DNA of 64,000 bases from NCBI RefSeq assembly GCF_029637605.1, contig NZ_CP121261.1, forward strand, positions 3,906,001 through 3,970,000. The letters run 5' to 3'. How positions within the stretch are numbered: the stretch's first letter is position 1; each line of letters begins with the position of its first letter. This document shows, piece by piece, positions 60,401 through 64,000 of this stretch. The position numbers and the translations under genes were made by a program. This DNA comes from Achromobacter spanius. Lineage in GTDB: Bacteria > Pseudomonadota > Gammaproteobacteria > Burkholderiales > Burkholderiaceae_B. Below the pieces are notes generated by a model. The model was given only the letters and a program-made list of their open reading frames with translations, did no database searches and was not told the DNA's origin.

Positions 60401-61118
60401 TAAGCGCGCGGGTTTCTTCCGAGGGCTCGGTGTCGAAGCGATCGCGCATCAGGCTGACGCAATCGCGGAAAGCCAACATGGCGGCATCGCGATTGCCGCT
60501 GTCCAGCAGCAGGCGTATCAGTTGGCGATGCGCGCCTTCATCCTCGGGATGGGTCTGCACCCATTGCTTGGCATGCTCCATCGCCTCGGCCTGCCTGCCC
60601 TGCTGGCCCAGGCGCGTCAACAATGTCTTGCGGCATTCCGAGATCTCGCGCTCGATACGCGATTGCCAACTGGTGTGCCAGCTGCTGAACGCCGCGCTTT
60701 CGGGTAGCTCCGAATATTCCAGCAGTCGGCCCCTGTCATAGGACAAGCGCTCTTCCAGGCCAAGCGCCTCGTAGCCGGCACTGCCGGTAACGGCCAGGAC
60801 GTCCACCATGATGACTTTGGGATTGAGCGCCAGGGTGCTGTTCGTGCCCGACCACACATCCGGCACGTTTTCGAACAAGCGCCGCAGCACGAACAAGGCG
60901 TGCCGGAGGTTGGCGCGCCCATTGCCCAATTCATCCGGCCACAGCATGTCGGCCAGATCCGCCCGTGCGTATGGCTTGCCTTGCGCAAGCGCGAGCAATG
61001 CGAGCAATAGCTTCGGTTTGTTGTAAGTGATGGCGCGCGCACCACTAACGTCCCCCACGGCGACATCGAATTCGCCCAACAGACGTAGTTGCACGGGCCT
61101 CAGCAGGCTGGGATGCAT
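57483..61118 (-). CDS. Large wHTH-BTAD/cyclase-like/AAA/TPR transcriptional regulator
   Basis: This is a 1211-aa protein. An OmpR-type winged helix and bacterial transcriptional activator domain (BTAD) cover about residues 5-250 (VQLRLLGEFDVAVGDVSG, LADMLWPDELGNGRANLRHA). A class III nucleotide cyclase-like domain without obvious catalytic residues follows at about 260-400. An AAA ATPase with P-loop RGEPGIGKSLL lies near 456-466 and LLIWEDLHWADRSSLSL further on. TPR-like helices fill about 760-1200. The ATG at 61118 (AGGG upstream) is preferred to a TTG at 61136. It diverges from tssA and is probably the T6SS cluster's regulator. Confidence 0.88.
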   Translation of the reverse strand: MHPSLLRPVQLRLLGEFDVAVGDVSGARAITYNKPKLLLALLALAQGKPYARADLADMLWPDELGNGRANLRHALFVLRRLFENVPDVWSGTNSTLALNPKVIMVDVLAVTGSAGYEALGLEERLSYDRGRLLEYSELPESAAFSSWHTSWQSRIEREISECRKTLLTRLGQQGRQAEAMEHAKQWVQTHPEDEGAHRQLIRLLLDSGNRDAAMLAFRDCVSLMRDRFDTEPSEETRALMENIVPPAELGGVTLREQRHYRPLAVLAVTVSADDPTLQPEQTLHGMQMARRHLQDLARKEGGQVLLGLASNMAIVFGHPVLTERPAHAAARLACAIRDLALPPGMRVGMGLHADIALVHADERPDGGALVTQEAMRLSYLAEAGEILIGSAVRERLMDQFAVRREKRHGRELCLLDAQLEAAAVHRMFGRVREFDSLVRMWARLPMAQPPTAMMVRGEPGIGKSLLAGVTAEYVRRTGGEVCVLACYEGHSETPFHPVREHLLQRLSLEWGTVDSAEPGSADLPTRSVDILCKRAGLDPSLRSALKRVLFPENSRGEAGAPVSGHTPHGALVDALAAILAHHEKGEGPRLLIWEDLHWADRSSLSLIEALMRRTVRGPMMLLTTAREEFVRTWEAHDLRLSHLDRQAMGELVAHRSRGQRLAPALRARIVDGAEGVPLYAEEMVRQVALGTDIGVTPVIADLVASRLSALDNAARHLIQFAAVAGRLDDALLARAALAAGLNRRDIPRLLGELHRHGLIDDGIPANFRHELIRTAIYRSLAPQERQRQHEQVAQYLMSQDPRTNAPEPAHIALHLDHARHADAAHWWCLAMRDALAQSAVGEAQALSERALGALPLIADADLRRKAELDCQLLRGTLFTAIKGGGARETSQAYVRTAKLRVSDDSPHIQFRQMWGDWVVALCTRPHAESVQFAERIHRHAELTADGLHLGWAQYAYGDSRLWMGDAANAERWLRSSVVTLSSQSDHSLRFACCGADGASLAKAMLGLALTLQGRDAEGLACARAALESADALDHLASRVLCLSLVVRLHWLRGDDDATREAAARMSFLTGQADFSIWKELALGWTGWVNARNGDRSAVADIERAAAACGKDLPVMQSTMELMLAQAHLAWNQTDAATAAIERAGGLIEKFGTESLRGEYLRLLGDTWEKRGDGVRAVACWRQALTESRRLGLSMSARKAESRIWDGAPQAA

Positions 61119-61136
61119 GGGACCCTGATAGACCAA

Positions 61137-61471
61137 GCAGCCGCGCCTAAAGGGTTTGCCCTAGGCGCCTTGTACTGATGAGCATTCTTTCTTTTCCCCG
61201 TGACAGTCGTTGTGTCTTTTGACGGTTATGCCTTCATTCTTGCGGAAGGTAACACCCGCTGGTTTTACTTTGCAAACGTTTAATAAACGTTTAATTGCTT
61301 CCGCAATGTAACAACACGGGAAGCAATTGCTTCAACGGTTTCTCAACGCGGGGTCGATAGCATCATTTCCAAAGCGGAAGTAACAACGGTTACGCCATCA
61401 GGATAAGAGGGTGGGCCGGCATCCGAGTCAGGGAAATCCCGCTCGTATCGGTTTATTACAGGTGAGACATA
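61137..61471. promoter_or_regulatory. Divergent regulatory region between the BTAD regulator and tssA
   Basis: This 335-bp gap is AT-rich compared with its surroundings. AAACGTTTA occurs twice, at 61274-61282 and 61285-61293, exactly 11 bases apart. AATTGCTTCC (61293-61302) and GGAAGCAATT (61319-61328) form a perfect 10-bp inverted repeat. GTAACA-containing motifs (GGAAGGTAACACC, GGAAGTAACAACGG) recur around it. These are candidate sites for the regulator or a global silencer. Confidence 0.65.
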
Positions 61472-63064
61472 GTGTCTGCAGTGCTTTTCGACCGCGATGT
61501 AGGGCAGCACCCCATACAGGCCGACCACCCCGCCGGCGTGAGCCCGCGCGACGGTGAAGCATACGCGGCATTGAAGGCGCACATCGACCAGTTGACCGAC
61601 ATCCACGCAAGCACCGCCGTGGACTGGACCTCGGTGGTCGCGCTGGCCAACGGCATTCTCAAGCAGGAAGGCAAGGATCTGGCGGTAGGCACCTGGCTCG
61701 TCGCCGGCCTGCTTGAAACGGCAGGCCTGACAGGCCTGGGCGAAGGCATCCGTGTCTTGCGCGACCTGGTCTCGACCTACTGGGACGACATGTCGCCCGC
61801 CGTCACCCGCATGCGCGGCCGACGCAATCAGATCCAGTGGCTGCTGGACCATTTGAACGAACGCCTGCAGGCGGGGCGCGACAGCTACCCCGCAATGCCG
61901 GCCGCCGCGCACGCGGCCATGCTTGAAGATTGGGAAGCGCTGGACAGCGAATGGCAGCGTCACGATGACGAAGCCCCTGCCTTCTACGGCTTGCGTTCCG
62001 CCCTGCGGAATTTGCCGGTCGAGGCGCCTCCGCAACCTGAACCCGTCGTTGAGGCCGCGCCGCAAGAAGCCGAGGGCGTCGCCCCCGCGAACGCACCCGC
62101 CACCGCGCCCGCGTCCCTCCGATCCGTTGCGCCGCCGGTCGCCAGCGTCGCGACGCCCCCTGCCGCGGGCGCCGACCCGGGCGCCGCCGCCGATGCGGCA
62201 CTGACGGGCCTGCGCCCGCTGGTCGACTGGTATCTGCAGACGCAGCCCACGCTGCCCTTGTTGTTCCGCCTGAATCGTGTGTGCGCCTGGGCCACGCTGG
62301 AACAGACACCGCCCGCGCAAGGCGGCGTCACCTTGCTGATGCCGCCGCCCTTGCAGATCGTGAGCAGCTTCGAGCAGATCGCGCAGACCGGCGAACCGCA
62401 GGCCGTCGTGCAGTTCGCGGAGTCGCACCTGAACACACATCGCTATTGGCTGGACCTGAACCGCGCAAGCCATGCCGCGCTGACCCGCCTGGGCGCCGCC
62501 GATGCCGCGGCCTGCGTCGGGTTCGAGACTGGCCGCCTGATCGCCCGCCTGCCCCAACTGGCCGGCATGAAATTCAATGACGGCCAGCCTTTCGCTGACG
62601 CCCAGACGCTTGCCTGGCTGGAGAGCTTCACCAGTGCTGGTGAAGGCGCATCCGCCAGGCACGATGACGCCGACGACCTGCAATCGCTTGCCACGGCCGC
62701 CGAGGCCGATGCGGCTGCCGGACGCCTGGGCGATGCCCTCGAACGCCTGCAAGAGGCAGCGCGCCGCACGGAAGGGCTGCGCAAGCGCTTTCGCCTGCGG
62801 CTCGCGCAATGCTCGCTGCTGCACCGCTTCGACGACCGTGCGGATATCCGCGCGCTGATGTCCCCCCTGATTGATGAACTCGACGCCCACCGCCTGCAGC
62901 AATGGGAGCCGGAGCTTGCCCGGCAAGCCCTTGCCCTGGCGGCGGCCGTCGAACTGCGATACGGCGCGGAAGACGCCGGGCCCTCCCATCCCTTGCTGGC
63001 CAAACTGGCCAGCCTGGATTGCCGGGCCGCTTGGCAACTTTCGCAGTCAACCGCCGCCGCCTGA
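61472..63064 (+). CDS. tssA: Type VI secretion system protein TssA
   Basis: This 530-aa cap/priming protein of the T6SS carries the ImpA N-terminal domain (TWLVAGLLETAGLTGLGEGI, RDLVSTYWDDMSPAVTRMRG and RRNQIQWLLDHLNERL). A Pro/Ala-rich linker (about 185-245) and a helical C-terminal domain follow. The start is a GTG at 61472, with AGGTGAGA upstream. It is the first T6SS gene in the window, 24 bases before tssB. Confidence 0.92.
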   Translation: MSAVLFDRDVGQHPIQADHPAGVSPRDGEAYAALKAHIDQLTDIHASTAVDWTSVVALANGILKQEGKDLAVGTWLVAGLLETAGLTGLGEGIRVLRDLVSTYWDDMSPAVTRMRGRRNQIQWLLDHLNERLQAGRDSYPAMPAAAHAAMLEDWEALDSEWQRHDDEAPAFYGLRSALRNLPVEAPPQPEPVVEAAPQEAEGVAPANAPATAPASLRSVAPPVASVATPPAAGADPGAAADAALTGLRPLVDWYLQTQPTLPLLFRLNRVCAWATLEQTPPAQGGVTLLMPPPLQIVSSFEQIAQTGEPQAVVQFAESHLNTHRYWLDLNRASHAALTRLGAADAAACVGFETGRLIARLPQLAGMKFNDGQPFADAQTLAWLESFTSAGEGASARHDDADDLQSLATAAEADAAAGRLGDALERLQEAARRTEGLRKRFRLRLAQCSLLHRFDDRADIRALMSPLIDELDAHRLQQWEPELARQALALAAAVELRYGAEDAGPSHPLLAKLASLDCRAAWQLSQSTAAA

Positions 63065-63088
63065 CCCACCGGAACCTAGGAGAAAACC

Positions 63089-63607
63089 ATGGCCAATGAA
63101 GGATCAGTAGCCCCCAAGGAACGCGTCAATATCGTCTACAAGCCGGCCACCGGCGACGCACAGGAACAAGTCGAACTGCCGCTCAAGCAATTGGTGCTGG
63201 GCGACTTCACGTTGCAGGAAACCGAAACCCCGCTGGACGAGCGCAAGCCCATCCAGGTGGACAAGGACAACTTCAACGATGTGCTCAAGGCGCAGGGCCT
63301 GAACCTGACGCTGTCGGTGCCGAACCGCCTCGCCGAAGGCGAGTCCGACGAGGCGATTCCCGTATCGCTCAAGTTCGAGAACCTGCGCGACTTCGAGCCT
63401 GATGCGTTGGTGGGCCAGGTGCCCGAACTGCGCCAGTTGATCGAACTGCGCGAAGCCCTGAAGGCGTTGAAGGGTCCGCTGGGCAATCTGCCCGAATTCC
63501 GCAAGAAATTGCAGGCATTGATCCAGGACGAAGGAGCCCGCGAACGGCTTCTGGGCGAACTGGGCGTACAGGAATCCGACGCTGAGTCGGGCAAGGCCAA
63601 GGAGTAA
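63089..63607 (+). CDS. tssB: Type VI secretion system contractile sheath small subunit TssB (VipA)
   Basis: This 172-aa protein has the TssB N-terminus (ERVNIVYKPATGDAQEQVEL) and core motifs LVLGDFTLQETETPLDERKP, INVDKDNF-like (IQVDKDNFNDVLKAQGLNLT) and LKFENLRDFEPDALVGQVPE. It assembles with TssC into the contractile sheath. AGGAGA precedes the start. It lies 3 bases before tssC and is probably translationally coupled. Confidence 0.95.
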   Translation: MANEGSVAPKERVNIVYKPATGDAQEQVELPLKQLVLGDFTLQETETPLDERKPIQVDKDNFNDVLKAQGLNLTLSVPNRLAEGESDEAIPVSLKFENLRDFEPDALVGQVPELRQLIELREALKALKGPLGNLPEFRKKLQALIQDEGARERLLGELGVQESDAESGKAKE

Positions 63608-63610
63608 GTG

Positions 63611-64000
63611 ATGAGCCAGGAATCCCCGCAACAGCAAGAAGGCGCGCAAGGCGCGGCACAAGAAGGCGGTTCGCTGATTGATCAGCTGATCGAATCGACC
63701 CGCGTCAAGCCGGGCGACGAAGCCTATTCGATTACGCGCCAGGGCCTGGAGGCCTTCGTTGCCGAATTGCTGGAGCCCAGCCGCTCGCAGGAAAAGGTCA
63801 GCCAGGGCCTGATCGACGAGATGATCGCCGGACTGGACCGCAAGCTGTGCCGCCAGGTCGACGCCATCATGCACAACGAGCAATTCCAGAAGCTGGAATC
63901 CTCGTGGCGCTCGTTGAAGTTCCTGATTGATCGCACGGACTTCCGCGAGAACAACCGTATCGAGATCCTGAACGTTTCCAAGCAGGCGCTGCTGGAAGAT
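63611..64000 (+). CDS. tssC: Type VI secretion system contractile sheath large subunit TssC (VipB), partial
   Basis: The first 130 codons are in the window and the gene runs off the right end. The start is MSQESPQQQEGAQGAAQEGG, a Gln-rich leader. The conserved TssC region SLIDQLIESTRVKPGDEAYS and HNEQFQKLESSWRSLKFLID follows. AAGGAG lies 8 bases upstream, inside the end of tssB. More T6SS genes (hcp, tssE, tssF and others) are expected beyond the window. Confidence 0.95.
   Translation, partial: MSQESPQQQEGAQGAAQEGGSLIDQLIESTRVKPGDEAYSITRQGLEAFVAELLEPSRSQEKVSQGLIDEMIAGLDRKLCRQVDAIMHNEQFQKLESSWRSLKFLIDRTDFRENNRIEILNVSKQALLED

Noticed and set aside
1..64000. CRISPR arrays, tRNA, rRNA, prophage or insertion sequence
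   Set aside because: No regular spaced repeats of CRISPR type, no cloverleaf or rRNA sequence, and no transposase or integrase gene were seen in reading both strands. The tandem arrays are gapless and short.

Overview
The window comes from a GC-rich betaproteobacterium. The family is most likely Alcaligenaceae (Achromobacter or Bordetella type). The main clues are the codon use, several secreted Bug-type (tripartite tricarboxylate) binding proteins lying alone beside catabolic genes, many GntR/LysR/LacI/TetR-controlled catabolic operons, and a type VI secretion (T6SS) cluster. This placement is inferred from gene content; no rRNA or tRNA gene was found. Most of the window is an accessory catabolic region, followed by a signalling/stress cluster and the start of a T6SS locus.

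Layout. (1) 1-2434, minus strand: spermidine/putrescine-like ABC importer (two permeases and an ATPase), behind a perfect palindrome. (2) 2696-6204: an M14-like DUF2817 peptidase and an MHS-family transporter in one operon, divergent from a LysR regulator. (3) 6312-14682: a four-carbon sugar-acid locus (otnC, MFS importer, otnI, denD, ltnD, otnK, amino-acid-type permease) with a convergent GntR/FCD regulator. Two dehydrogenases (D-erythronate and L-threonate type) feed shared kinase, isomerase and decarboxylase steps. (4) 14945-19637: MFS transporter, LigI-like amidohydrolase, Bug protein, beta-hydroxyacid dehydrogenase and a PcaC-like protein. (5) 19835-27293: a complete Liv-type ABC importer, a GntR/FCD regulator, an SCP2-like/alpha-beta hydrolase fusion and a lactonase-like metallo-hydrolase. 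The divergent promoters between blocks 4 and 5 flank one perfect 13-bp palindrome. (6) 27298-32880: a secreted protein, then HisD-like dehydrogenase, SDR, LacI regulator, Bug protein and HpcH/HpaI aldolase, with a perfect LacI-like operator in front.

(7) 32987-41108: a little-known envelope/signalling cluster. It holds a GDPD phosphodiesterase, a 533-aa membrane protein, a lipoprotein, a YbjN-like protein, a small membrane protein, an ECF sigma factor, a membrane anti-sigma factor, an exported caspase-fold protease with Sel1-like repeats, and a SecD-P1-like periplasmic protein. A 16-bp inverted repeat lies between its divergent halves. This is my best candidate for an undescribed system. (8) 41223-51023: an acyl-CoA pathway (thiolase, aldehyde dehydrogenase, thioesterase, SDR, MaoC; then CoA ligase, enoyl-CoA hydratase and a binding protein). 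A TetR regulator appears to act at two matching operators. (9) 51187-57216: PhoX behind a good Pho box, a MerR regulator divergent from a fasciclin protein, a 76-aa protein, a REP-like composite repeat, and a SulP transporter with a structured leader. (10) 57483-64000: a 1211-aa wHTH-BTAD/cyclase-like/AAA/TPR regulator divergent from tssA, tssB and tssC; tssC is cut by the window end.

Short degenerate tandem repeats with periods of 3, 8, 9, 13 and 14 bp recur in the intergenic gaps.
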